Below, piece after piece: positions 46,191 to 58,886 of a stretch of DNA of 64,000 bases; position 1 is the stretch's first letter, and the number at the start of each line of letters is the position of its first letter. The notes beneath the pieces are model-generated. The model worked only from the letters and a program-made list of their open reading frames with translations, searched no databases and was not told the origin of the DNA. This DNA comes from Notholithocarpus densiflorus. Lineage: Eukaryota; Streptophyta; Magnoliopsida; Fagales; Fagaceae. The stretch is from the NCBI GenBank assembly GCA_030021035.2, contig JARYZH020000039.1, forward strand, positions 1,736,001 to 1,800,000, given 5' to 3'. Both the position numbers and the translations under genes were made by a program.

Positions 46191-46296
46191 ACTAGGCTTC
46201 CCACCTAGATTAGTCCTACCGAAGAACCTTAGGCTTCCCACCTAAGGTGTTTGGAATCACCACCAAACAAATAATATGCAATCTCTGCAAATAATC

Positions 46297-46338
<42 letters not shown>
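46297..46338. repeat. (AAT)n microsatellite
   Basis: Fourteen or so uninterrupted AAT units. Confidence 0.95.
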
Positions 46339-47372
46339 GTCTGTAAACTACAAAAGGAACCATCTGGAGCTTTATATGCAGCTTCTAGGAATCATAATGA
46401 TACATTCTTGAATGCATAAGTTTCACTACTACAACATCCGAAGAATCAGGTTCTTCCCAAGTACCATATTAATAATTAATGTTAGTGGTTTGATACCTAA
46501 AGGATTATGTTTTGCCATTAGAAATCACAAATCTTTCCACCTTTTTTTATTAGAATTTAGATACCGTGATTCTTAGAATATTATTAGTGCTACTAGGATG
46601 GTCTATGGTTCCAACTTGTGGCAGTTTCTTTTCTCTTCTTTTCTTTGGTTCAATTCAACAAATTCATCATCTGTAACACTTTCATTATGGCATATTTTGT
46701 CAGCAAAACAAGATGAAGGAAATTGGATATGCTTATATATATGCTCATGTAATTTCATGCATTATGTCTCTCCCCTATCCCTTTCTCTTGGGATCATACT
46801 TACTCATTCTCCCTAAAAAAAATCAGCACCTATGACTCGTGCGTTACAATTTGCAAGACTGATTGAAATTAAAGGCGAAGCCTGAGGGTGGAGCTAGTAT
46901 TTGGTGTCACCGTTATATGTGGTGAACATAAAATTATTTTCCCTAAGGGTGGTCTTGCCCTTTCAAGAAATGAAAAACAATAAATAAATAAAAAGGAAGA
47001 AGAGAGAAATTCCTCATCACCCAACAACATTCTTATAATTTGATTCCATTGATGACGAATTCTTTTATATATTTGCCATTAATATATTTTACAAACTATC
47101 ATCTCTTCCTTATTTTATCGTCTCTAAGTTTTTAAAACATAAAAGCGAAACTAGGATCGATGAAAAAAAGAAATAGAAAAAAAAAATCTTTATTAATTTA
47201 GTTTTTATTTATTTAATTTCTATAGGTTAATAATTTTTAAGTTCAGTGTATATTATATTGTGTGTATTCATATGTATATATATTTTTTATTTATATATGT
47301 ATTTATGCATGTGAGCATGTGTAAATTCTAAATTTTGATCCTTCTAGAAGTAAATCTTAGCTTTGCCTGTAA

Positions 47373-48231
47373 GAGCACTCACAGAAGTGGTACTAAATAG
47401 CTATATTGCTATTTTTTAGCACCACTGATCACAAAAATCACGCTACAGCAGTGGAGGCATAAGTAAAAAATTTAGATGTTCAACTACAATGTCAATCTAT
47501 CTATAGATGTGCACTGTAGCGCAAAGCTAAAAAAAAAAAAATATTTTATTTAAATTCTCTCCCCCTTTTCCATTAAAATATTCTTTTTCTCTCTCTCTCT
47601 CTCTCTGCCTTCTCTTTCTTTTCGTCTCAGCCTCTCTCTTCCTTCTTTACCTCTTCGCTATCTTTTCTCTCTTCTTTTCGCGTGATTGGCGATGGTGTGG
47701 GTCGGTGGGTTTCGTGGATGGCGTGATTGGCGATGGCATGGGTCGGTGGGTTTCGTGGATGGTGTGGGTTAGTGGGTCGGTGATGGCATGATCGGCGATG
47801 GCTGGTCTGGAGCATAAGATAAATAGTGGGTCGGCGATGGCGTGATCGGCGATGACGATGGCGATGGCTGGTCTTCTCTCTCTCGATCAAGCTCAGATGG
47901 TGGGTTTGATGGTGGTCTGGGTTTGTGTAGTTGTTGGTGGGTGGTTGTTCTTTGGCAATGGAAAAGTGGATTGTGCCGTTTGTGTAGTTGTTGTTGGGTG
48001 GTTGTTCTTTGGCAGTGGTTGTGGATTGTGCCATTTGTGGTGTTTTTTTGGTAGTAGTATGTATTATTTTATTGGAGTGGATATATTATTTTATTGTAGT
48101 AGATATATTATTTTATTGTGTTGAAAGCTAAAATAGATCCACTGCTGCAGCATGTGTGTAGGTAAAATAGATAAAGCAAGTTTTGGTAGTGCTAAATAGC
48201 TAAAATTATAGATCTACTGCTGTGGATGCTC
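47373..48231. mobile_element. PIF/Harbinger-like element with TAA duplication
   Basis: The left end is GAGCACTCACAGAAGTGGT and the right end ACTGCTGTGGATGCTC (complement GAGCATCCACAGCAGT). TAA flanks both sides (47370-47372 and 48232-48234). Subterminal AAATAGCTAT words occur inverted. The interior has a CT repeat (47588-47606) and GT-rich repeats (GTGGGTCGGTGGGTTTCG). It is 859 bp and has no transposase. Confidence 0.85.
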
Positions 48232-48234
48232 TAA

Positions 48235-49046
48235 TTGCAATACTTTAGTTTGATTTATTTATTGCACTTCCTTTACTCCAAAAACAACAAAGAAACAAAA
48301 TCCAAATTAGCAAATAGAAACTATATAAACTTTTTATTTTATTTTATAAAAAATTGTAGTTATACAATGAATATTCTTAATGTATGGTTCATGAAATACA
48401 TGAAGATGAGTGGATAAACATTAAATATATATAGCAGCTCCGTTGGAATATGTCAAACTAAAAATTCCTTCTTACTCAAATTGAATATTCTCCAATGTAG
48501 AATCTGATCCCCAAATCCTCCTCCCTCTCAACAAAATTGAAAATTTGTGTACATTCCAAAGGATATCTATATATTCAATCACAAACTTCAGTCACTTTCA
48601 TTCTTTTTGTTCTATTTGGTCAAGCATTGTTTATTCATTTAATTTTCGACTCTCATACTCATGCATGCACACTTCAATCACTAGAAATGACCATTCTTTT
48701 TTTGTTTTCTTTTTTAGTCACAAAGAAAACAACCATTTTGGAGAATGAAGGATATATATGGTCCCGTAAGCAAGCTTTTTACCATATGTTCCTCTCTTGG
48801 ATGCTCCTCTCAGGTATGAGTCACAATCTTCAGGTATCTGTCACAATGGGTGATTACCACGCACACTCACAGTTGTGCAAATTGGCCAAAGCTTAGCACA
48901 ATGCAAACAAATTGGTGTTTTTTGTTTTTTGTTTTTTTTGGAGCATTATTGTGATTTTTTTTTCCCATTTACAACAGTTATATTTTTCGCAGAATTCATT
49001 TACAATATTTTTTTCACCAGTGAAGGTAACGTGAAATATAAATTTA
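48235..49046. other. Intergenic region
   Basis: AT-rich, with a possible short T-rich insert near 48688-48735 (weak ACCATT duplication). No gene is supported. Confidence 0.6.
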
Positions 49047-49452
49047 GAGCACTAGCATCTAAGGATGCAAAAAAAAAAAAAAAAAAAAAACCTATTTTGC
49101 ATCTTCAACACTACTTTATCTATTTTACCAACTCATTTTACAACTCACTCCACATCTCAGTTTTTATTTTTACATACAATTCAATAAAATAATATAAACC
49201 ACCTAATAAAATAATAAAAAGTATTCTTATCTATTTGTTTCCTCCCACTATCTTTTTCTCTTTGCACACAACCACAAGATTAAATATTAATTTTTTTTCT
49301 TTACAACCTATGAATAATAAGGTTGCATATATGCAATCTTTTACTATTCATAGGTTGCAAATTTTTTTAGGTATACAAACCCAAATAGAGTGGATTTTTG
49401 CTGTCTTGGGTTATAAAATAGCAACTAGGAGTGTTTGTACCCCAATATGCTC
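49047..49452. mobile_element. Tourist/PIF-like MITE with TTA duplication
   Basis: Left end GAGCACTAGCATC and right end ATATGCTC (complement GAGCATAT), flanked by TTA at 49044-49046 and 49453-49455. The TIR identity is short, so the call leans on the target site and on similarity to the neighbouring GAGCA families. Confidence 0.6.
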
Positions 49453-49455
49453 TTA

Positions 49456-49725
49456 AGAACGCATAAAGATCACTTAACAAAAATAGAAGAAAAGAGTATA
49501 AGTTAAAGCTTTTAATAATAAATAGTAGCACAGTTTTGTACTTCTCTTGTTATTTATTTATTTTTTGGGAAAAGACTTACTCTTGTTACACAAGCAGACG
49601 ATAAATAATAGCACAGTTTATGAGAAATTTTTATATATTTTTTAAAGCCGTTTATGCTCTTTAGTGCATTCTCATCTAATTATGAAAAAAAAAATTATAT
49701 GCTTTTTTAGATCTCAAAAATTTAC

Positions 49726-49760
<35 letters not shown>

Positions 49761-50961
49761 ATAACCACTTTTATAACAAACACTACATCCGATTCTTTAT
49801 TTTAAAAATATCATATTAAAATAATATTTTTCTTTCTCAACAAACCCAATCAACACTTCACATCTTCTCCAAAAAAAAAAAAAAACACATCACATCATAT
49901 TAAAAGAATCTTTTTTTTCTTGTTAGTTCAGAAGAGAGAAACAGAGTTAATAATAAATAAATAAAAAAAAAAGAAAAAGAAAAAGAAGAGAGACAGTTAA
50001 TAAAAAAGTGAGAAAAAGTTTTACATAAGCTACCGTGCTTTTATATATTTAGATAAGCATTTTAGTATTATGTGAATACTTTTATGCAAAATATAGAACC
50101 GGATGGAGCTAGTTTTGTTCCCTCTCTTTAGCTACAATGTTATCTATTTTGCGTTTTTAAGGGTTTTACATAACTGGATTCTATTTGCTAAGACTTAAAT
50201 TTATTAGTTTATTTATCTTATTGGGTCATGTCAGTGGTAAGCCCAAATAAAAACCAATGAAAGTTTCCCTTCTTTTCTTTTGGGCCATGCGGTGAAGTAT
50301 GCGTCTGTGCCATCCCAACTAGTCAATCCAGCCCAACTTCGCACAATTGGACTCAAGCCCAGTCTAGTGACAACAATATTTCAAATCAGACAGGTTCCTT
50401 AAAACTCGTTCATTCTAAAGAATAAAATTTTCTTCCAAAGTGGTTTGGAAGAAATTTCATTCAATCTACTATGTGACGGTCATAAGATCATCCACGTGTC
50501 CCCTTTTTTATTTTCCTCCCATGTTTTTTGGTTGTCAAAGACTCAAAATTCAAACTAGCTCCTTCCTTGTTCAGATTACAAATTCAAAGCCCAGGACCCC
50601 TTGCCTACTTCATTGTCCATTTTTTGGAATTTGGGGTGTTACTACTACAAAAATCTCTGGTCATATGAGAAGAAAATTACACGTGTTTAGAAACCTTAAT
50701 TTTCTGGTTATTTTCAGTTAGGTCAGACCAAAGCCAGATCAGCAAGTCTACCCAAATGTTAATGTTTTGAAACTTTCAGAGTACTAATTGTCAATCAACA
50801 CAATCAAAAGAAAATTCCCATTTATGACTTATGGGAAAATGAATTATTATTTTTTTGAGATATGAAAAGAACAGAGTAGGGGAAAAATTCACAAATTGGT
50901 GTCATGAAGTACAAGTAATGGATGTCATCAACTAATTTTTGACACTGTTGATGAACTTATC
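49456..50961. other. Region downstream of the decarboxylase gene
   Basis: A nested pair of duplications around 49510-49620 (ATAGCACAGTTT repeated about a T-rich insert that itself has duplicated ends) and poly(T)/poly(A) runs are present. The 3' UTR of the minus-strand decarboxylase gene lies at the right edge. Confidence 0.5.
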
Positions 50962-51208
50962 CTACAATCTTCCAAGCAGGACAGATGCCTCATCTTGCAG
51001 AACCTTCCAAGCTGCAGTGACATGCCTCTCTTCTGTCAATGGAGCTCCTACAGCAAAACGTAGTATGTATTTACCTGAAAGGACCTGCAAATAATTGTCA
51101 CATGCAAGGAACTTAGCTCATGCACTGAAAGTCATCACATGGAAGCAAATAACTATTTTTTGTTTTCTAAATGAGGACAATAAAGAATACCATTATGAAT
51201 GTCACCAG

Positions 51209-51253
<45 letters not shown>

Positions 51254-54200
51254 TGTATGAGAAATGAAAATTTTCCCAGTTGAGTTTATTGCTTCTAATA
51301 GGTCATTGTTCAATTTATTGCCGTTATCTTCATTGTTTCGAGGAGGCAGAAGCCGGAAACAAACTAATGAAAATATCCGAGGGGTAACAACCTGCAAACA
51401 TGAATTTTTGTTCACTAATCCAAAACACTTTTTGCAGAAAATCACTTGAATTAACTATAGACATGAAACGTACATAAAATTACATTGAACTTCAGAATAT
51501 ATAATGGGCTCCTAGGACTTAAAAGACTACTAAATCAAATCAAAGTATCAAACAAATATGTTCATAAAGATTACCATTACCTCAAATCTTGGATCTTGAG
51601 CAATGAGGCCTTCAAAATGTTCAGCCAAATTGATGTGGTTTCTTATGTAGCACTGTAGGTTTTCTATACCATATAGTCGTAGAACCATCCAAAGCTTCAA
51701 TGATCTGGGAATCAGCATACGGATCAGTAAATGGAAATATAGCACATGATTGATTATAAATCATTAAGGTTTAGTGTGAGTGCGTATGTTGAGTGTCTGT
51801 AATTTATGAGCTCCTAGAAAGAGTCTGGATTAAAATTTATAAGCCAAACGAGCAAAAGCCTTAACTGTTGCAATATCAGTGGTAAGTGAGAGGGCAAATA
51901 GTGGGGAAGAAATAGGAAGTTGCATACAAAAATTCAGTAGTTAAATATGAGTTGCACACAAAATGAAAGACCTTAACTATACAGAATGTACAAAAAGGAT
52001 CACCTATAGAATACATACAAGATTCAGCTGATTTATAATATCTATAAAAGAAGAAAACTGGATGCAACCAAACAGGAGCTTCGCAACCAAACAGGAGCTT
52101 CTCACTCATACAATAATCTCAAAATAAATTCTTAATCTGAATGCAGGGAAGCACAACACCATTAAAGGTCCACTTGTCACTAACAGTCCAAATAGTGTAT
52201 GGTTAATTATGGTCTCAAATTCTATATTGACTTGATTTGGGTTTTCTTCGAGTAGAAGGAAAGTTATTCCTTGTTAAATAAGTGACTTGGTATTCATTTT
52301 CCACTAGGTATTTCTAGGCCGGAAAATATATTGGCTCTTATATATAGAAAGTACTAAGGAAGGTATATCTAGTCCACCAAGGAATGGTATTGACTCTTAT
52401 ATAAAGAGAGTGCTACAAAGGATTTGATGACTTTTAGCCCAAGAGATACATTTTTTTTGTATAAGTCACAAAAATTTATTGAACCAAAATATAATCACCC
52501 ATGTACATCAGCGATGTACGTAGGGAGCATCACAATCAATCTTTCAAATTACAATGCTTATGCATATCTAATAAAGAGTAACAAGGAGGAGATTTGAAAG
52601 CAACATTCCAATCTAGTAAAGTGTGAAAAAAGAGAGATTAAATCTCAAGAATAGACCGTTTACATCCTTCAAAGAATCTTGCATTTCGTTCACGCCAAAG
52701 ACACTACATGATGCAATGCGGCACAGCCCTCCAAAAAGCAATATTTCAATTTCCATCAAAAAAACCTTGCCATCCTACCAATAAATCAAGGACTTTCTGT
52801 GACATAACCCATAGAAGACCAAACAAACTCCACACCACTGTCCATAAATCATAAGCTATGGGATAGTAAAGAAACAGGTGATCCACCAACTCCCCGCTAC
52901 ATTTGAGCATACAGCACTATTCTAGCACAATAATACTTCTCTGTTGTAAATTTTCAATCAATAAAATCTTCCCTAAGGCAGCAGTCCATGAAAAGAAAGC
53001 TACCCTAGGAAGAACCTTTGTTTGCCACACCAACTTCCAAGGAAATGACATGCTGATATTTGGGGTAAGAGGTTATCCCAACCTTTGTTTGCCACACCAA
53101 CCTTTGTTCGCCTCCAACAGAGGTTATCAAGATCCTCACCCTTCACTGAGGTGGAATAAATTAAATCCATAAAAGCAGTAAAGGGATCCAGCTCCCAATC
53201 TTGGACTAATCTAGAAAACTAAGTGTCCCATTAGGGAAATGCATAACCTCATCCATAGAAGATTCCTTATCACAGAAAATTCTATATAATTCTAGGAAGG
53301 CTTCTTTAAGTGGACAATCACCACATCACAAGTCATGCCAAAATTTTACTCTAGTACCATCACCCACATCGAAATGTATAAACCGGGAAAACATCAACCA
53401 CTCCCATCTTATAGATTTCCAGAGACACACCATAAGGGTCTGACACCCCTTTCGTACACCATCTATCCCATTCACTCCAATACTTCACCTCTATAATCCT
53501 CCTCCAAAAAAGATCTTTCTCAGTGCCATATCTCCACAATCATTCTCCTAATAATTCTTGGTTAAATCTTCTCAAACTATGAACTCCTAAACCCCCAAAC
53601 TGCAACGGTTCACAAACCTAAGACCAGTTAAACAGATAAAATTTAGGTTCCCTACTTATTTCCTCTCTTTCCTATTCCAGTGGAGGTGGCTAACCATATT
53701 GAGAAGCTTCAGAGGAATTTCTTATGGAGTGGGATTTTCCTCTCTCTTTCCTATTCCTGTGGAGGTGGCTAACCATATTGAGAAGCTTCAGAGTAATTTC
53801 TTATGGAGTGGGATTGGTGAGGAACCTAATTTCCACCTGGTTAACTGGGCTTAGGTTTGTGAACCATTGCAGTTTGGGGGTTTGGGAGTTCGTAATTTGA
53901 GAATATTTAACCAAGAATTGTTAGGAGAATGGTTGTGGAGATATGGGATTGAGAGAGATCGTCTTTGGAGGAGGGTTATAAAGGTGAAGTATAGGTGTGA
54001 ATGGGGTAGCTGGTGTACATGTGGAGAGGAGAAGACTCTTGAAAGAATATGGAATAGGTTTCTTTAGAGAGTATTTTGATGTTTGTTATTTGTTTAAGTG
54101 AGAGAGCACCATTATCGTTAGGTGTATTAGAGTTTTGGGATTGTGAGTCTTGTTTGTGAGTTTGTAAGTTCGTATTGAGAGTTTGCTTTAGGTTTAATGG

Positions 54201-57200
54201 GAATTTGGGCTAGCTTATGTTTGTAAGAGGTTTTGAGAATATTTGTATTTGTGCGGTTTTGTGAGTGTTGCAAATAGGCCCTTAAAGTTATAAATTGCTG
54301 TCAAATTAAAGATAATTTCCATCAAATAGCCTTCCTAAGTTCCCTCCAAAACACTCTAAATTCACTTAAAGCCCCTAACTCAAAGAAAGGTCTTGAGAGG
54401 AGTATCTAGTCACAAGCCTAACCCCTATCAGATATAATTGTATAACATGAATAGCACATCAACAAAACATAAATGTCTTTCTTTTGGGGAAAATGTTCAA
54501 AGGCACACCTAAAGCGACGTCCAAGAGGAATTTGCCAATCCTTGTAATCCACAACCATATTTGCTTGAGATGCCTGAAATATATTTTGCAAAATCAATCA
54601 TAAAAGTTGTATAGGAAAACAAATTAATACACTAAAAAAATCACAGGAATGTTTAATCTCAAACCACATGGCAATCCACTATCAAATATCAACACTCTAG
54701 TGCAGACACCAAGATGCACCAGGATTAGTGCTAATTTGAATTTCAGATTTTGAAATTTCATTGATATAATTTGAATTACTTTCCTTATCAATGTACTGAT
54801 TGAAAGCCTATTTAAAAAGTTTCAAGTAAACATGTAAGGCAGATTGGTGAATGAAATTTTGTATTAGAAAATTTGCAATTGCTGGGTGCTGATTCCTAGC
54901 AACTTGGGTGCTGATTCTAAAGTTTTTCTGCTTGGTGTTGATTCCAAACCCTAAGTGCTAATTATTAGGTATATCTTTTACATTTTTTTCATTCCCCCTT
55001 TTATCTTCCTTTTTGATACTGTCTGGCATAAATCACTCTCATTCAATATGCAGTTGTCAATGTAGAATCAGCAAGTGATAATAATAAATCAGAAGTAGGT
55101 CCGATTTTAAAAGGGTAAATAGTTTTGGAATTCATATTACTTTGCAGCAGTTTATTGAAGATGTGATTCTAAAATGCTAAATAGTTTTTCCAGGACCTCT
55201 AGAAAGAAGTGTGGTGAAGGTAGTGATGATGGTGTTGTACATCCATATTTGGAGGGTGAGACAGGTCAGCCCCTTGCTCAAGGCAAATGCATTTTCTGTT
55301 TTGGAACGTAGGGGTCTAATAGCCCCTTCAAGCAAAAGGAGATTCGAGCTACGGTGATCAGAAATAGAATCTGTTTGCTGGATTTAATAGAAACTAGAGT
55401 AAAACAGATGAATGCTTTGACAGCAAAGAAAATGCTGTAGGGGGATGGGAAAATATTGGTACTTACACTTGGCATGGGGCTGGTAAAATATGAGTGTTTG
55501 AGGTTCAGTGTGATTAGCATGTCACATCAGTGTATACTGCTACGTGGAGAGTTTATGTCATATATATCTTTCATATATGGTTCCGACTCTGACCTACTGA
55601 CGGGAAAACTTTGAAAAGGTATGATTGGCTTAAAAAATAAGGTGCAGGATGGTGCTTGGTTCACAACAGGTGACTTCAACAGTATTCAAGAGGAGGGTGA
55701 AAGATTTTATGGAGAGGCTAATGGGTATGAAATTGATTTGGATTCTTGATTACACCAGTCAGATTTGGTTGATCATCCTTACACTAGTTGTTTTTATGCT
55801 TGGAGTAACAAAAGGGAGGCTAATGAGTACATTGCAAAAACGTTGGATGGAGTAGTAGTAAATGAGAAGTGCTTGCATTAGTTTGAGCAATCTAGGTGAG
55901 GTTCCACGTCATCAAAAATAAAAGAAAGAGAAAAAAGAAGTGGAGTTTCTAGTTCTAGGAGTCTCTGATAATTCTGCAATGCTTGAGCAGATTATGCCTA
56001 GGGTGCCAATGAGCTATGCTCTACTGGCACTTCCTTCTTCCATAATAATTGGTTGGAGGGTGGTCCTAGGTTTAAGACCCACTGGGTGTGTATGTAACTT
56101 ACAAATCAAGAAACAAAACATTTATGCCTAGGGTGAGTTAGGTCCAAAGCCCTTTAAAGTTTTAACCATTCGGCTGATCATGTAGATAGTGGAATGTGCG
56201 TGAAAGATGGAGGTTAGGGGGACACCTATGTATCAGGAATACCAGAAAATGATGGCTCTTAAAGGTAGATTGAAACGATTTAAGGGTGAACATTTGGTTG
56301 TTTATGTAATAGGCTAAAGCAAGCTAAACTGGGGTTAAAGGAGGTTCAAAGGTTTATATGCTCTGCAACTCAGGTCAGCAAAACTACACTGATAGAAAGA
56401 GAGCTTGCTTAATTTGTAATCTTCACTAAGGCATTCTGCGGAGGCATTCTTTAGGTAGAAATCAAGAATATATTAGTTAAAGCTTGGAGATCAGAATACA
56501 GCTTTTTTTCCGTAGGGTGACAAAATTTTAGACTGGCAAAAATCAGATTAAGTGTCTAGCGGATGATCAAGGGGATAGGGTTGATAGCATTGGTGGGAGC
56601 AAGGGCGTAGTAGAAATTTTTTACAAGAACTTGTTGGGATCTAGTAGCAGAGAGCCAATCAATGATATATATGGTCAGGTGGTGTAGGCTTAGAATTTTC
56701 AGATAAAAGAGAACTAGAAATTAATGTTGCAGAATGATGTCTCTGAAGAGGAAATTAGGAAGGCCATTTTTTCACTTGGCAGTGGCAAGGCTCCTAGGCT
56801 GGACAGGTTTACTTCTCATTTTTTCAAAGCTTCTTAGAAAATTGTGAGTAGGAATAGACTTTGCTAAAAAAGGATTTCAAACAGCAAACTCTACAATCAT
56901 TACATTACATTGGTTCCCAAAATTGTAAATCGTTCTAAGATAGACGAGTTCAGACCTATTTCATGTTGCAATGTCCTCTATTAATGTATATCTAAAATAT
57001 TTGCAGAGAGATTGAAGGCTTTCCTTGATGGCTTTCTGAGTTCTAGTGCCTTTCTGCCAAGTAGGAGGATAGTTGATAATGTTTTGTTAGTACATGAATT
57101 GGTCAGGAATTATCATAGAGACAATGGAGTAGCTAGATGTGCAATCAAAGTGGATTTGATGAAGCTTATGATTTGGTAGAATGGGACTTTGTAGTGGGTA

Positions 57201-58838
57201 TTTTGAGAGAAATTGGAGTTCCAATGAATTTTAGAAGGTGGATTAAGACCTGTAACATTACCCCTATGTTCTCAGTAGTTATCAATGACATCCTTGTGGG
57301 TTAAAGGAAAGAAAGGCTTGAGGCCCGGAGATCCTATCTCACCCTTTTTTAATAAATAAGAAAGATATGTATTGAAAAAGCTATTTCATGCAAAAGAAGC
57401 ATGAAGCAGTCCAAAAAGTACAAGGAGAAAAGAAGAAGTACAAAAAAAGAAAAGATTAATTACAAAGGCAAAGAGAACTAAGGAACAAAGGGAGAGAATC
57501 ACCTAGATGTGAGCCCCGAAGCCTGAAACCAGTCAAAAAGATAACCACTAAAAGAAGCAAGCAATTGATCTCGCCCTTTGATATGAGCATGGAGGTTTCC
57601 TCAATAATGATGCAAGTTGCTGCCAAGAAGTGAATGAGTTTTTTTTTTCATCCTAAATATGAGAAGATTTATTATACTTATCTTTGTTTTTCTGATGATT
57701 TAATTATCTTTGGTGGAGAAAAGGTGGAGACTGAATTACCCAAACGATGCTAAATCAGTTCAAGCACTTATCAAGCCAGTCAGTAAATTGTAGTAAAACT
57801 GAGGTTTTCATGGCAGGCATCAATGAGGAAATTAAGCAAGAAATTGTAATTGAGTTGGATTTTAAGGAAGGTAAACTTCCTGTTAGGTATTTGGGGATCC
57901 ACTAATATCTGGGAAACTCAGTGAAAACGATTATTTGCCTCTTGTGGAGAAGATCACTGCAAGGATAAATTCTTGGAATGCTATCGTTTGCTGAGAGATT
58001 GCAATTATTTCAAACTGTTTTGTTCAGTTTTCAGGTCTATTGGTCAAGTATTTTTATCTTAACAAAGAAAGTCATAAATCCAGTTGAACATAAGCTTAAT
58101 GCTTTCTTACAAAAGAATAAAGATGCTAAGATTAAGGGAGCGGAAGTGGCTTGGGAGGTGCTGGCCAGACCTAAACAAGAAGGAGGTCTAGGACTCAAGA
58201 AGCTGTCAGATTGGAACAAAACAAAAATTTTGAGGCACATTTGGGATATATTTGCAATTGCTGGATCCATTTCGGTGGTGTGAGTACAGAATTATATTTT
58301 CAGGGGAAAAAAAAACCTATGAGATATTAAAATTCCTCAAGATTGCTCTTGGAGGTGGAGGAAGCTACTTCAAGCCAGGGCTGGTGCCAGGAATTTCTTA
58401 ATATTTATAGTTGGTAACAAGGAAAGCCTCCATGTTTGGCATGATTATTGGGCATTCCGATGGTCCTCTAATGCAAAAATATGGTAAGAGGATTATCTAT
58501 GATTTGGGTAGCTTCATAGATGCTAGGTTATCTACCATGATCAGGGATGGTGAATGGTGCTGGCCCTACCAGATCAGGCCAGCCAGTTTTAATTCAATCT
58601 AAAGCTTGTTCATATGACCATCCTGAGCAAAATGAAGTCTTCCCCTAAAAAAGACTTTCAACTGCCTCTAAGTCTGTAAGGCAATAAGTTTAAATTATAA
58701 ACCAATTTGATTGGCTGATCTCAGCTTATTATCACTTTGACACGTGTGCAAAAACACAGCAAATTATGCAAAATCAAATTTATTCAAAGAGCTTGTGATT
58801 AAACCTTAAGAGGTAACAAAATTGGCTAGAGAACACAC

Positions 58839-58886
<48 letters not shown>

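Larger units (their letters stand above)
45894..47369. other. Intergenic region
   Basis: Holds one SINE and an (AAT)n repeat, listed separately. No gene is supported. Confidence 0.6.

Noticed and set aside
47627..48124. Several overlapping frames on both strands
   Set aside because: All are inside the PIF-like element and consist of GT/CA-rich repeats; no conserved domain.
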